Below, piece after piece: positions 44,671 to 56,565 of a DNA stretch of 64,000 bases (the first letter of the stretch is position 1; each line of letters starts with the position of its first letter). The notes under the pieces are model-generated. The model ran no database searches and was not told the origin of the DNA. It saw only the letters and a program-made list of their open reading frames with translations. The stretch is from NCBI GenBank assembly GCA_034509755.1, contig CM067555.1, forward strand, positions 1,682,142 through 1,746,141, given 5' to 3'. Both the position numbers and the translations under genes were made by a program. The stretch comes from Anisodus tanguticus. Its lineage: Eukaryota > Streptophyta > Magnoliopsida > Solanales > Solanaceae.

Positions 44671-45499
44671 TCTATCTATATTATTTTTAAAAACATGAAT
44701 ATAAATGTTGTTTGACCAAAATATTCTTCACATGTTGAACGAACTTTATACTCTTAAATATTTGTATAATTTCAGGATATAATGGTAAATAACTCAAGAA
44801 TGAATCATTGGATTACTAATAATCCTAATTCCATTAAACTACCAATCCAATCAGTTGTTCCTACTACTAATCCTTCTCCTTCTAATATTGTAATTCAATT
44901 AATGCTTAAAATTCTATGGTAGAAAATAAAGACTCCTAATTACCTAAGAGGAGTTTAAGTGCACGATATATTCCTTTTGTGTTCTTTGGTATTACTTTTT
45001 TGTTTAACAAATCTATTATGTTATATAGTTTAAATAAGAAATATTATTTTAAAACGCATGAATATAACTGTTGATTGACCAAAATATCCTTCAAATATTG
45101 ACCGACTTTTGTGCACTTACAAGTCCAATTATCTTATAAATATTAATGTCCAAAATTGTAAAAATACTTATACAAGAAACCTAACTAAAGTAGAACAACT
45201 ACTACCAGTTAGGCTATCTCGGACTCTGATTGGGATTTGGGGGAGAGGGGTCCGTGAGTTTGGTCTTCTAGAATGTGTTTTGATAGTTTATTTTAGATTT
45301 TCGTTTATTTTTTGATTTTTTAATAGTTTGTAAGAATTAAGTATTATTTACTACATATTGAAAACTTGAAAAGTTAGTGTTATTATAAAATTGAGAATGT
45401 TAAATTTTCTAATAACATCTTTCAACTCATATTTTTTTATTTTTTTTCTTGTAATAATTGATAGAGAATAATGTGCAAGCGCACGTTCGTAGAGACTAG
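44671..45499 (+). mobile_element. Helitron-like element 1
   Basis: The 3' terminus shows the Helitron pattern: a hairpin GTGC-AAGC-GCAC at 45473-45484, 11 bp, then CTAG (45496-45499) followed by T. The 5' end is taken as TCTATCTATATTATT at 44671, preceded by A. A second 5'-like sequence (TCTATTATG, then TTTTAAAACGCATGAAT) begins near 45008, so the element ending at 45499 may be shorter. No Rep/helicase is encoded. Confidence 0.6.
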
Positions 45500-46172
45500 T
45501 TATTTTAAAAGTATGAATATAAATGTTGGTTGACCAAATTATCATTCACATGTTGAACTACTTTTATGCCCTTAAATATTTGTATAATTTAAGGTTATAA
45601 TTATAAATAACTCGAAAATAGAACATTGAATTACTAATAATCCTAATTCTATTAAACTACCAATCCAATCAGCGTTTACTACTAATCCTTTCCCCCCTTA
45701 AAACTACTTACCAATCCTATATCTAAGACTTTCCCGTTAGTTTTTGAATTTGAAGTCAAGTTACGTGCTGAAATAAGTCATTAGAGATGACATATGCATC
45801 TTCTTTATTATAGTAAATGAATTGAGCAATTACGAGTTTGGATTATAGTAAAAACTAAAGAGACATATGCGATCTTTTTATGTTTCTTTAAGATGATCAA
45901 CACTTTTATATCTGTAAATGATAATAAATAAATATATAATCACGTAATTTTTAATATTGGATTATCTTACTGGTAACATGTTTTTTATATTGGGGGGAAA
46001 AAATCCAAGAACATTAATTTCAAAAAAATATTAAGTAGATACAATCTTATACGTAATATTTTTGTAACTCATATAATAAATACGTATAATTATAAATAAT
46101 ATTATCTAATATTTCTTACTATAATTTAGATTGATGGAGAATAACGTGCAACTGCACGTTTATAGATACTAG
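45500..46172 (+). mobile_element. Helitron-like element 2, directly adjoining element 1
   Basis: Starts immediately after the CTAG of element 1 with the same 5' sequence (TATTTTAAAAGTATGAATATAAATG). It ends with hairpin CGTGC-AACT-GCACG (46145-46158), 10 bp, then CTAG (46169-46172) and T. A 200-bp stretch matches 44690-44880 (ATTACTAATAATCCTAATTC). The usual 5' TC is not visible. No coding capacity. Confidence 0.58.
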
Positions 46173-48056
46173 TATTATATTAAAAACACGAATGACCTTA
46201 GAAATGTTGATTGAACTTCTTGCCCTTCATTAAAAAATTCTATAATAGATAAATTGTCATTTATTATTTTCCTCAAATTATTATTTAACATTTGAAATTA
46301 TTTAATACTTTAAAAATCTTTTAGGTTTAGAAATCTATTAGCCGTCAATTCTATTTCGATGAGTCCTTGAACTCCTCCTACGTTCAGGAGTTCGGGAGAA
46401 GTATAGTACACGAACTATGAGAAAGTAGCTAATATGCGAATTGGTCGATTCTTGAAAGTTCAATTTCCATCTCAAATAAACACTAATTTATTATTATTAT
46501 TTTTTGTAATCAACAAAAACTACATAATCTTATTGGACACTTAGGTTTTTCTATTTGGAATTCTCTTAGGTTTAGGATTCTTCTGATACAATTTTCTTTA
46601 TTTAGATTTAGGATTCACTTGGGTTTAGAATTCTCTTATACAATTAGTATTTATTACTAGGCCAACCCCTTCTCTCGTTATCACAGCCCTAGCATGCCGT
46701 TCTTGTCATGCTGATTCATAGCTTCGGTATGTACATCTATATTTTATATTAGACAATATTATGTTAATTTTTTTACATGAACTCTAGATAGAATGACAAT
46801 TTTAAATTTTTCATATTATTTTGACATGAACACTTGATAGTATGACAATTGACGGGTTAAATATGTTTGTGATCACCTGAGGTAAACTTTCTAACCTTTA
46901 GTTTGTTCTTGATGTTTGTAATTATTTGAGGTAAACTTTCTAACCTTTAGTTTGTTTTTGAAGTTATATAAAAATTATAATAATTTTGAAGAATATTACG
47001 CCAATAATTACATTTTTTTCAAATAAATTCATGTTGCAACTATTTGATCGTGAATTTTTATTATACATAATTATTTTTTATTTTTGACATGAATTCTTGA
47101 TAGTATGATGATTTTTCACATTATTTTGACATGAGCTCTTGATAGTATGATAATTAACGGGGTAAACATTCTTGTGATCATCTGAGGTAAAAATTTTAAC
47201 TTTTAGTTTGTTTTTGAAGTTATGTGATAATAAACGTTTAGTGTATTCTTGACAATAATTGCAAATTGAAAAATTGTCTGGTTGATCTTTATTTACAATG
47301 TCTCATATATATATTATCAATTTAAAGTTGACTTATTTATAAAGTTGCACGGATTGTTTGGATCATTGGATTCCCTCACATAAAATTGCAATAATTTTGA
47401 AGTGGCATATTACGTCTATAATTACATTAATTTTTTATATGAACTCTTGATAGTATGACGATTGACGGGGTAAACATTCTTGTGATCATCTGAGGTTAAA
47501 TTTCTAACCTTTAGTTTATTCTTTAGCTAAGTTTTTGAAAAGTTTAAGCCAATTTTCCACATTATTTGATATGATCTCTTAATAGTGTGATGATTGACGG
47601 GGGTAAACATGTTTGTGATCATGTGAGGTAAACTTCATAACCTTTAGTTTTTATTGAAGTTTTGTGATCATAAACGTTCAGTATATTTTTTTACTTCGTT
47701 TGAAACGATGTGGTAGAAAGCAACGTGCAACTTGAATGACAAAAACCGTTGTGAATTTATACATTCACCATTTTATGTAGGAATGAAGGTGTTCTTGGCT
47801 CGAGTTCATTGGTAAAGTAAATAATCCATGATGAATCTCGAGTAGAAAGTATTAATTTATTTTTCTGGGCAAGCTTCTAGGGTTTATGTCAATCAATATA
47901 AAAATTGGAATAACTCGATATGAAAATCTAAAGAATCCAATTCGAGCAAGCTTCCAATTAAAAAAAGTTGCAAATTGAAAGATTGTCTGGTATTTTTACA
48001 AAAAAATTTACTCAGGTAGATAAGGGACACGCGCAACACGCGTACACAGAAACTAT
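46173..48056 (+). mobile_element. possible third Helitron-like segment with internal repeats
   Basis: Begins TATTATATTAAAAACACGAATG, again the 5' motif, right after the CTAG of element 2. The proposed end has the hairpin ACGCG-CAACA-CGCGT (48030-48044) followed by AAACTAT rather than CTAG, so the terminus is uncertain. It carries the repeat family described at 46820-47665. Confidence 0.32.
46820..47665. repeat. four-copy dispersed repeat of about 95 bp
   Basis: Copies at about 46826-46920, 47115-47215, 47433-47530 and 47565-47660 share, in order, CTTGATAGTATGAC, ATTGACGGGGTAAACAT, GTGATCATCTGAGGTAAA and CTAACCTTTAGTTT. Partial copies occur near 46785 and 47080. Spacing is irregular (about 130-320 bp), unlike a satellite. 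No coding function is apparent. Confidence 0.88.
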
Positions 48057-48231
48057 TCACCAAATAAGTTCCTAGCTCAAAGTTATAGTTGTTGGATTGT
48101 GGCTTATTTATGCAAATATCCCTTTTTAGGTCATTATTCAGATTTTATTTTTGTTGTTTAAAGTTGTGCAATAACTAAAAAAAATTAAGACTGTGGCCTG
48201 AGATTTTCAAATTGTTCAAACAAAAGTTTTA

Positions 48232-48860
48232 GATTGTAACAAAAATATATCCATAAATTGCAAAAACAAATATTAAAAGAGTCATTTACTAAATAACTAT
48301 CCCGAAAAGAGAGAACAAATTCTAGAACCAAAAAGGTGATGGTCCAATTAGAGTTACACTTCCAATAGTTAATGGGATTTAAAAGCAGCAGCCATTTATC
48401 CTTCCACTACACAAAGGGGGAGGTTATCGCCCTCCGTGAAATAAGCCTGACGCAGTACTCAATCTTAACCTAATGTTTTCTCATAAAATTTTCAAATTGT
48501 TCGAAAGGAATTTTAGACTAAGCTTGTTATTCTTCCACTACACAAAGGGGGAGTTATCGCTCTCCGTGAAATCAGCCTGACGCAATACTTAATTTTCTCA
48601 TAAAATTTTCAAATTGTTTGAAAGGAATTTTAGACTGAGCTTGTTATCCTTCCACTGCACAAAGGGGGAGTTATCGCTCTCTGTGAAATCAGTCTGACGC
48701 AGTACTCAATCTTAACCTAATGTTTTCTCATAAGAATTTCAAATTGTTCGAAAGGAGTTTTAGATTGTAATAAATAAAACATCCATAAATTGCAACAATA
48801 TAAAAAAAGATTCATTCACTAAATAATTATCCCGAATAAAGACAACCAACAAAAATTTAT
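48232..48860. repeat. compound tandem repeat
   Basis: A central module of three units of 117-131 bp starts at about 48397, 48530 and 48647, each with CTTCCACTACACAAAGGGGGAG, TTATCGCTCTCCGTGAAAT, AGCCTGACGCAGTACTCAA and TTTTCAAATTGTT. It is flanked by duplicated outer units, 48232-48340 and 48761-48880, sharing CATCCATAAATTGCAA, TATCCCGAA and GATGGTCCAATTAGAG. Confidence 0.92.
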
Positions 48861-49067
48861 AAAACTAAAATGATGGTCCAATTAGAGCTGTCCTTCGGTA
48901 GAACCGTAGAAGGATTAATGGACTGAAAGCATCAGCCCGTTATCCTTCTCAAGGCACAATGTTATCCAGCCAGATGCAGTACCATTCTTTAAAGAGCACG
49001 CCGCCTATACCTTCGCAAGGACACAACAAGAAGGCCCCAACTTAATGCCTGGACAAGGCGAGCCAGC

Positions 49068-49245
49068 AATAAGCCCAACCCATCTGGGAACAGCCCAATG
49101 TTCCATCACCTTATTGGCGCCACTTGGGTCACAGGCCCACGTTACAAGGCCCGGTGCTAGCAATTGCTTCCTTAATTACTTATTAATAGAAAGGATTAGC
49201 TCTTCATTAGCAATGTGGTAAATTTGCTTAAGGCGTGTAATTGCT
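49068..49245 (+). repeat. dispersed repeat, copy 2 (partner 44353-44540)
   Basis: Shares ACAGGCCCACGTTACAAGG and the following 100 bp with 44353-44540, same orientation, about 80-85% identical by eye. Confidence 0.85.
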
Positions 49246-49650
49246 GTAAAGTAAAGTTAGTTCCTCCCTTCAACAATTGCTGAGTTCTTTTTAGCCCCTC
49301 ACTAGCCTTGTCCGTAGCATATCATGTTCAGATTCGGACGAACTCAATAGCTTTTTATTTAGACTTCGTATTTATATCAGCAAATTTTAAACATGTATAA
49401 ATATTTAATAGCTAACCTAGTAACTAAACGAATTATGGATTCGGAGACAAGTTGAGAAACTTGTAACTTCAAAATCTTAGCTCTGTCTCTATTAATATTC
49501 TTCTATGGTACACCCAACTTCCCATATTACTCTACTAATGAAGAACATTCTTTGTGATTTATTAATAAGATATGCTAATTGCTACCACGGATAAATATGA
49601 CTTGATGCAGTAAAAATTATTTATATCGACAATGTATATTAAAAAAAAAA
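49246..49650. other. AT-rich spacer
   Basis: No gene or repeat recognised. Confidence 0.5.
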
Positions 49651-49700
49651 TCGATGTACTAAGCTTTCGCTATGCGCGGATCCAAAAAAGGGTCAGACAG
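49651..49700 (-). mobile_element. SINE 3' fragment
   Basis: GATGTACTAAGCTTTCGCTATG followed by a diverged GGATCC... block: reverse orientation piece of the 18571-18758 family. A plus-orientation piece, GCGGAAGCTTAGTACATCAGG, lies at about 50100-50120. Confidence 0.6.
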
Positions 49701-49952
49701 TATATATTACTTCAACTTAATTTGCATTTACTTGCTTTTTTGAATAGTACATTGAACCAAATAATTCCACTCTCTTGCATCTATTCTTTTTGTTCTACTA
49801 TTTTCATAATTTCATGTATACCTCTTTCTATTTATTCGAGGAAGATAGACGGACAAAAACTCTCTACAGGTACCTACAATTTTTTACTAAAATTGCCAAA
49901 AAAAGCCTACCAACAACTGTATTTTGTCAATATGCAACTAACACATATCTCA

Positions 49953-50084
49953 TGAATGTAAATAGTACCAAAGGTCTCATGGAAAAGATCCAACATCCCC
50001 AAGTTGAGGTTTTATTAACTTTTGTACAATTTGGGAAAGTTGGAAAACGTTACTATACCCAACTAGAGGTAAATGTATTCATAA
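49953..50084 (+). repeat. conserved block, copy A of an inverted pair
   Basis: About 132 bp including CATGGAAAAGATCCAACATC, AGTTGAGGTT and TACCCAACTAGAGGTAAATG. The same block is found in reverse orientation at 63780-63918, just after DUF247-2. In one frame both copies read LMEKIQHPQVEVLLT, but no longer coding frame or family is recognisable. Confidence 0.9.
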
Positions 50085-50120
50085 TATTTATATTAGCACC
50101 GCGGAAGCTTAGTACATCAG

Positions 50121-51172
50121 GCTTCTCACAGGCGCAGATACAACTATATAGTTGCAGATATATCTAAATCCAGTATTTTCGATACGAGAGATATATTTAT
50201 GTTTAAAATGTCCATTAAAATTATAATAAATAAAGATATATTGATCCCGGCCCACCAAGCAAAACCAGTGGCTTCTTGGTTACGACCAGGTCTAAACTTA
50301 AAATTTAAAAAATACGTTGAGTTCAATGCTAAAAACTTAAAGATTGAACTCTTAAATATTAAATTCTGGATACGCCTTTCACTCCGCATGCTTTAATCTT
50401 CTTTGCTGAGCGCGCGTCAACTATATTAGTATATCTTTCTAGGGTTCACCCCACTTCCCATATTACTCCACTAACTCATTTCGTGTTCTATTAACACTTC
50501 AATGCCCCTTGCGAATTGAATGTTGAGATGTGAGAAATTAAAATACAGAAATTGTATAGGAGAGGCTTTTAGTTTTAGATTCCTTTTTCTATATGATTGT
50601 TAGCAAATAATTTTTCTAAGTGTTAGATTTTTTCTTTTTTGAAGCAAGCTAAATTTCAATTTACTGTTTTTTTTAATTGTTTTTTAACGGTACACTGAAC
50701 CGACTAATTCCACTCTCTTGCAAGTTGCATCTATTCTGACAAAAAATCTATATATGCAAGGAAGATAGACTGACAAAAGATCCTTACATGTTCCAACATT
50801 TTTGACAAAAATTGCTAAAAGAGCTTATTTATGTAATTTAGCTTAACACGGAATTTAAAAAATAAAAGAAGATTTTTAAATTTGTGATCTAAAATAAATC
50901 AAAGATATTTATGTGATTATATATCATCTCGTTAAATATAAAAAATAAAATATAAAATTGAATTAACGTCAAATAATGAAATGTGTCATTATTTTTAAAT
51001 TAATTAAAAAGAAAAAAAATGTCAAACGGGACTGAGTGAATTTCTTCACCTCAAGTGTCAAGCTTGTCCTGTCTTTCGTAATGTGGGCCCAATAGGTTAA
51101 TTTTATAAATATACTAAAATAATGCAATGTTATTGGTCAGGAAAATGATTTACTGTAGGGGTGTGTTTGTAG
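50121..51172. other. AT-rich DNA with a degraded MITE
   Basis: Positions 50825-51045 resemble the Stowaway-like MITE at 41430-41668. Nothing else recognised. Confidence 0.5.
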
Positions 51173-51522
51173 GGGGGTGTTTGGTACGAAGGAAAATATT
51201 TTCTTAAAATATAAATGGATTCTTATTTATTTTTTAGTGTTTGGTATGTAAATAAAAAAATATTATTTTAAAAGTATTTATATGTAATCTACTAAAATTC
51301 TATGAAAGTGGGATGGGAGGAGAGTGGATGTTCGGGGGTGGTGAAGTGGATGGGGATTGGGGGCATTGAGTGGGTGGGAAAGAGTCAATAAACTTAAAAA
51401 TATCACTTATAAACTTATTTTTTCTACTTTCATTAAAAAAAAAATTCTTCATTTTTAATAAACTTATTTTTCAAGACATTTTGACCGATCAGAAAATATT
51501 TTCCTTCATACCAAACACACTC
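51173..51522. mobile_element. MITE with long inverted repeats (350 bp)
   Basis: The ends are inverted repeats: left GTGTTTGGTACGAAGGAAAA and right, reverse-complemented, GTGTTTGGTATGAAGGAAAA, extending over about 27 bp. TAG flanks each side (51170-51172, 51523-51525). Similar in type to the MITE at 23792-23906. Confidence 0.7.
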
Positions 51523-51784
51523 TAGCTGCCATATAAATATAATGATCCCTTGGCCATTTATCCCTTTGCTTATATCATCAATGTTCTTTCTTACCTAATC
51601 AGTTTCAAGCCATTGAAATTACGGTGGGGCCAGCTAAATTTTTCATTTCATCCACCAACGTTATATGTATCTTCCTAGACTCTTTTATTGACATTGATGA
51701 TGTCATTGCAAGTGTTCTTTTTTTTCTTCCGGGTACTTCAATTACAAATATAATCTTTTGAAATATTAATCTCAATGATATAAC

Positions 51785-51978
51785 CGTAAGATAATATTAA
51801 TCTCCCTTGATGAGTCTTTCATTAATATCAAGGTATATATAGAGTACAATATTCATCCCTTATACAATAGGAATCCTAAGCCTATACAAAAGAGGAATTC
51901 TAGTCTTACCATAATTATATTTACACAATATATGAAAATATTCTAATTATGGGTAGAGAATATATTTACACGTTTACA
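51785..51978 (-). repeat. copia 3' LTR
   Basis: 194 bp. The outer end is CG rather than TG (in plus orientation CGTAAGATAA), one of seven differences from the partner LTR. Confidence 0.93.
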
Positions 51979-51979
51979 C

Positions 51980-54900
51980 ACCCCCTCAGTCGGATCGGGA
52001 GGAGGCGGACGCTAAGGCGGCTCGAAGTCAAGAAATAGCGTCGGGAAGTCATTTGGTAAATATGTCTGCATACTGATAGGATGATGGAACATGTAACACT
52101 CTGACATGGCCTAACGCAACTTTCTCACGAACGAAGTGTAGGTGTATCTCAATATGCTTGATTCGCTGATGTTGAACCGGATTATGAGAAAGATAGATGG
52201 CGAGAGATGTTATCACAATACACAATAGATGCTCGACGCAAAGGACACCGAAGTTCTAACAAAGTAAATTTTTGAGCCAACAAATCTCGGCTACTACATT
52301 TGCAACGCTCTGTACTCGGCCTCGGACCGGAGCGAGATAGGGTAGCATGTCGGCAGCGGACCAAGAAATCGATTATCCCCTAAGAAAACACAAAAGTCGG
52401 AGGTGGAGCGTCGCGTGTCCGGACACCCCGCCCAATCCGCATCCGTATATGAAAGCAACATGTCCGGTGCGAGAGGGGTATAGGTGCAAACCATAATCAA
52501 GAGTGCCCTTAATGTATTGAATGATACGCTTAAGAGCGATGAAATGAGACTCTCTGCGGGGGCGTGCATGAATAAGCACACCCGCCGAACAACATAAGCT
52601 ATGTCCGGCCGGTGAATGTGAGTTGCGAAGTGCACCCTGCAAGGCTCCTATACGAGTAGGATCGAGAGGCGGAGCACCATCCATAGCACCGAGCTTAGAT
52701 TTGGAATCAAGCGGAGTAGGCACCTCTTTGCAGTTCGTCATCTTAGCCCTGCATACTTACGCTGACACAAGAACATATGATTGGCAGACCTGGTCACTGA
52801 TATCCCCAAAAAGTAACTCGGCTTCCCCAAATCGGTCATTGCAAATTCGGACTTGAGCAAGGCAATAATCTCATTTTTCAATCCGTCGGAGAGGCGGTAA
52901 GAACAATATCATCCACGTAAAGTAATAAGTAAGCGTTGCCACTACCTTGATGAAAAATGAAAAATAATGTATCACTCTCTTGCGCATACAAACCCAATCG
53001 TAAGATATACCACGGCAAAGCGATCATACCATGCACGGGGCCCTGCGCCGTGCCATATAGTGACTTACGGAGATGGCACACATAGTGAGGAGCGTTGGAT
53101 GGGTGAACCCCGGTGGGCGATGCATGTAGTTGTCTCTCTCGATCCCTATGTAAGAATGCATTCTTCACATCATGCGATGGATCGGCCGGTGTTTGCCCAT
53201 GGCTATGCTCAAAGCGTGCGGATGGTAACCGGTTTGACAACCGGGCTGAAGGTCTCACCACAATCAATGCCCTCCTGCTGATTTGTGTCATTAGCCACAA
53301 GACGGGCCTTATACCTCTCAAGATCCCCATTGTCTCTGAACTTGTGACGAAATATCCACATACAACGAATGACATTCACCCCCTCAGGTCTGGGTACTAG
53401 ATCTCACGTGTGCTGTTTAGTTAAAGCATTGAATTCTTCATACATAGATGCATTCTAATTAGGGTCTTGTTTGGCCAATTTTGGGTTCTTTGGAAGTGGA
53501 GAGATGGTTTGGGCAGACAAGTTGAAATGGACTTTGGGTTTGAAGATTCCATGTTTTGAACGAGTTTCCATTGGATGGGTAGGGACAGTGGGTGGCGGAG
53601 TGGTGTCTGAGATGGGGGTTAAGTCGGATAAGGAGAAGGTGGGGGCGAAGTCGTCGGAGGCACCGCGGCTCCTGGATCGAGAGTCGCGGCGCTAGAAGGT
53701 TGACAGGCTTCTCTGAAGTTTGGGTGCCGCAGCTCTGACGACGGAACAGAGGATGTGAGTTGTTCGATTATGAGGGGAGAGATGGCAGACTCGTCAAGAA
53801 ATTAGTAGTCCTGTTTTTGGAATTTTGGAAGATTCGAAAACGGGAATGTGGTCTCGTCGAATGTGACGTGACGAGATATGTGGATCTGACTAGTCGACAA
53901 GTCATAGCATATATAGCCCCTATGGTTCGGCGGAAATCCTAGAAAGACATATGGAGTGGACCTAGGAGCGAGCTTGTGAGGGGCGGTGGATCTAAGGTTG
54001 GGATAGCACAGACAACCAAAAATCCGTAGATGATCATAAGAGGGGATTCTATGGTAGAGGATTTCGGTAGGGGTCATATTGTGAAGAGTGCTAGTAGGGA
54101 GAATATTTAGAGTGTATTCTGACATTTTAGCAGCATAGACCCAGAAGGGTGGAGGGAGGGAGGCATGAATCAATAGGGTGCGAATCATATTGTTAATGGT
54201 GCGGATGATTCTTTCAGCTTTACCGTTTTGTGGTGAGGTGTGAGGGCAGGAGAAGCGAAAGACCATGCCATTATTGGTACAAAAACGGTGAAACATAGAG
54301 TTATTGAATTCACGACCATTATCGCACTGAAATGATTTTATGCCTTTTCCAAATTGTGTTTGAATGAAATTGCAAAACTCAAGAAATTTGACAAACACTT
54401 CCGATTTAAATTTAAGAGGGTATAACCAAACATAGTGTGAAAAATCATCAAGCAACACAAGATAGTATTTATGACCGAGAGAACTAGGGATAAGAGATGT
54501 CCATAAATCGGCATGTATGATATCAAAAGGAGCAAATGTAACACTAGTAGATGATTTAAACGGAAGACGAATATGTTTGCCTAAAGAGCAAGAAACACAA
54601 TGTTGGGCAAGTTTCCCATTACAGGCAATGAAATTGTTGCCTCTAAGAAAATTAAAAAGCGGGACTCTCTGGATGACCAAGCCTATTATGTCAGGTTGAA
54701 GAAGAAACAGCCGCTAGAGTGACGGGAGAGCAAGATCTGGCAGCGGAGGTGGAAGTGAATGGATAGAGATCCCCCGTGCTATTGCATCTTGTAAGAGGTG
54801 CCCCCGTATGAAGATCCTTTACAGTAAATCCAAAAGGGTCAAAATCCACAGAGACAGAATTATTACGAGTAAATTGGCGGACATATATGAGGTTCTTAAT

Positions 54901-56234
54901 CATGTGTGGGGCATATAGGGTGTTTTTTAGGGAGAAAGGTGGATGAGGAGGTTGTGTGTATGAGGTACCATAACCCTTAACTTGGATGCGTTGTCCACTA
55001 CCAACTGTAATATATTGAGGATGCTTTTAACAAAACAGTTTAGTAATAGTACCTGCAGACTGGGTGACGTGAGATGTGGCGCCTGAGTCCATGTACCAAG
55101 TATTGTCAGGTTGGTTCCTAAGATAGGGTCTTGAACGTCGGACCCAACTCGGTGGGTGTCATGCGGAGGAAGGGCTGTGGGACCGACCTTGCATGAAGTG
55201 GGCATGCTGTGGGGCTGGAGCGGGGCCTAACAAACCGGGGTAAGAATATGGATTGTATGGCTGCTGGTACTGGAATGGACTTGGCGCCGCGGCTCTGAAC
55301 TAGGGCGCCGCGGCTCTGTACGGGGCGCCGTGGCGCTGTAGACGAACTGCTGAGGAGCCGCGTTCCAGTTGTTCTGCGATCTCTGTTGATGTTGATGTTG
55401 TTGGTTCTGTTGACCGCGACTCTTGCCACGACCACGACCTCCTCTACCGCCGCGGCCTTTTCCTCCCTTGCCGCCGCGACCCTACCGCTGTTGGGAGTTG
55501 TCCGGTGGCGTCTGATTTTGGGGTTGCGTGTCGATAGCTAACACCTGCTGGGCGTGCTCATCCTGCTTAGCACGGCGGGTTTCTTCGAGCAACAATTGTG
55601 AGCGAGCTTTGTTAAAACTCGGTAGCGGATCTGCCTGTTGAATAATGGTGGCCAAAGTATCATATTCGCCCTTAGTAAGGCCAGAAATCATTTGTAGCAC
55701 CATTTTATCGTCAGTGACAGGCGTGCCGATGTTGGAGAGTTGATCTGCTAGAAGTTTAAGTCGCTTGCGTACTCGAGAGACATTGGAGAAGTTTTCAAGA
55801 CGTGTTTTGTTGAACTGTTCTTCCAAATACACGGCACGAGTGTGCTTGTTGTCCTGAAAAATCTCCTCCAAACGATTCCACAAGTCAAGGGCTGTGGAGT
55901 CAGATTTCATGATAGTAAGGAGCAAATCCTGAGAGATACTACCATATATCCATTGTTTGACGCCGGCGTCGAGTCGATGCCAGATAGAATCATCAACCTC
56001 CGTAGGGCGCGGAATAGTGTCATCAATATGGTCAAGCACGTTATAGAGACATGCATGATTGCGAAAAAGTTTAACCTAGGGAGAATACTGGTTGTTTTCT
56101 TGATCAAGAATAATGGGAATATGGTTCTTGATGTTGGAAACAATAAGGGCGGGATGAAACAGTGGTGATGACTTTGTGGTGGGATTTGTGGAGGTAGAGG
56201 CGTTAGAAAGTGTGGAAGAATCAGGAATAGCCAT
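51980..56234 (-). pseudogene. copia gag-pol remnant
   Basis: Gag starts at ATG 56234 (MAIPDSS) and has an in-frame TAG near 56078 replacing a Trp codon. It continues as DHIDDTIPRPTEVDDSIW and WNRLEEIFQDN to 55482, with a repeat-bearing segment at 55280-55345. Protease: WYMDSGATSHVT near 55100, intact signature. Integrase 54680-53802: HADLWTS, CDNGREFN, SPQNGKAERIIR with all three catalytic acids and an 80-residue C-terminal part. Reverse transcriptase: LLYVDDIVLTAS near 52930. RNase H remnants 52741-52180: DADWAGCPDTRRS near 52440. Frameshifts lie between GAG-pre and integrase, within the RT and in the RNase H, so the polyprotein is inactive. Confidence 0.9.
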
Positions 56235-56371
56235 TTAGAGAAGAGAAGAAAGGAAGAACAAAACCCAAAAAACAAGAAGAAAATCCGGGAGCGCTGCGGC
56301 GTAGGAGAGGTAGCCGGCGGCTGTGGAAGAGAAAGGTTTTTAGGGTTTTGTTTATTTGGCTCTTGATACCA

Positions 56372-56565
56372 TGTAAGATGATATTAATCTCCCTTGAGGA
56401 GTCTTTCATTAATATCAAGGTATATATAGAGTACAATATTCATCCCTTATACAATAGGAATCCTAAGCCTATACAAAAGAGGAATCCTAGTCTTACCATA
56501 ATTATATTTACACAATATATGGAAATATTCTAATTATGGGTAGGGAATATATTTACACGTCTACA
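56372..56565 (-). repeat. copia 5' LTR
   Basis: 194 bp, TGTAAGATGA to CGTCTACA in plus orientation, immediately followed inward by the primer-binding site. Confidence 0.95.

Larger units (their letters stand above)
51785..56565 (-). mobile_element. complete Ty1/copia retrotransposon with LTR pair and target duplication
   Basis: A 4781-bp element flanked by ATAAC at 51780-51784 and 56566-56570. Its LTRs are both 194 bp (51785-51978; 56372-56565). On the minus strand the 5' LTR is followed by the primer-binding site TGGTATCAAGAGCC (about 56357-56370) and then gag, protease, integrase, reverse transcriptase, RNase H and the polypurine tract CTGAGGGGGTG. The LTRs differ at 7 of 194 positions by my count. 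The proteins are broken, so it is structurally complete but non-autonomous. Confidence 0.96.

Noticed and set aside
48397..48770. CRISPR-like array
   Set aside because: Repeats are long, contiguous and few, in a eukaryotic genome; they are tandem duplications.
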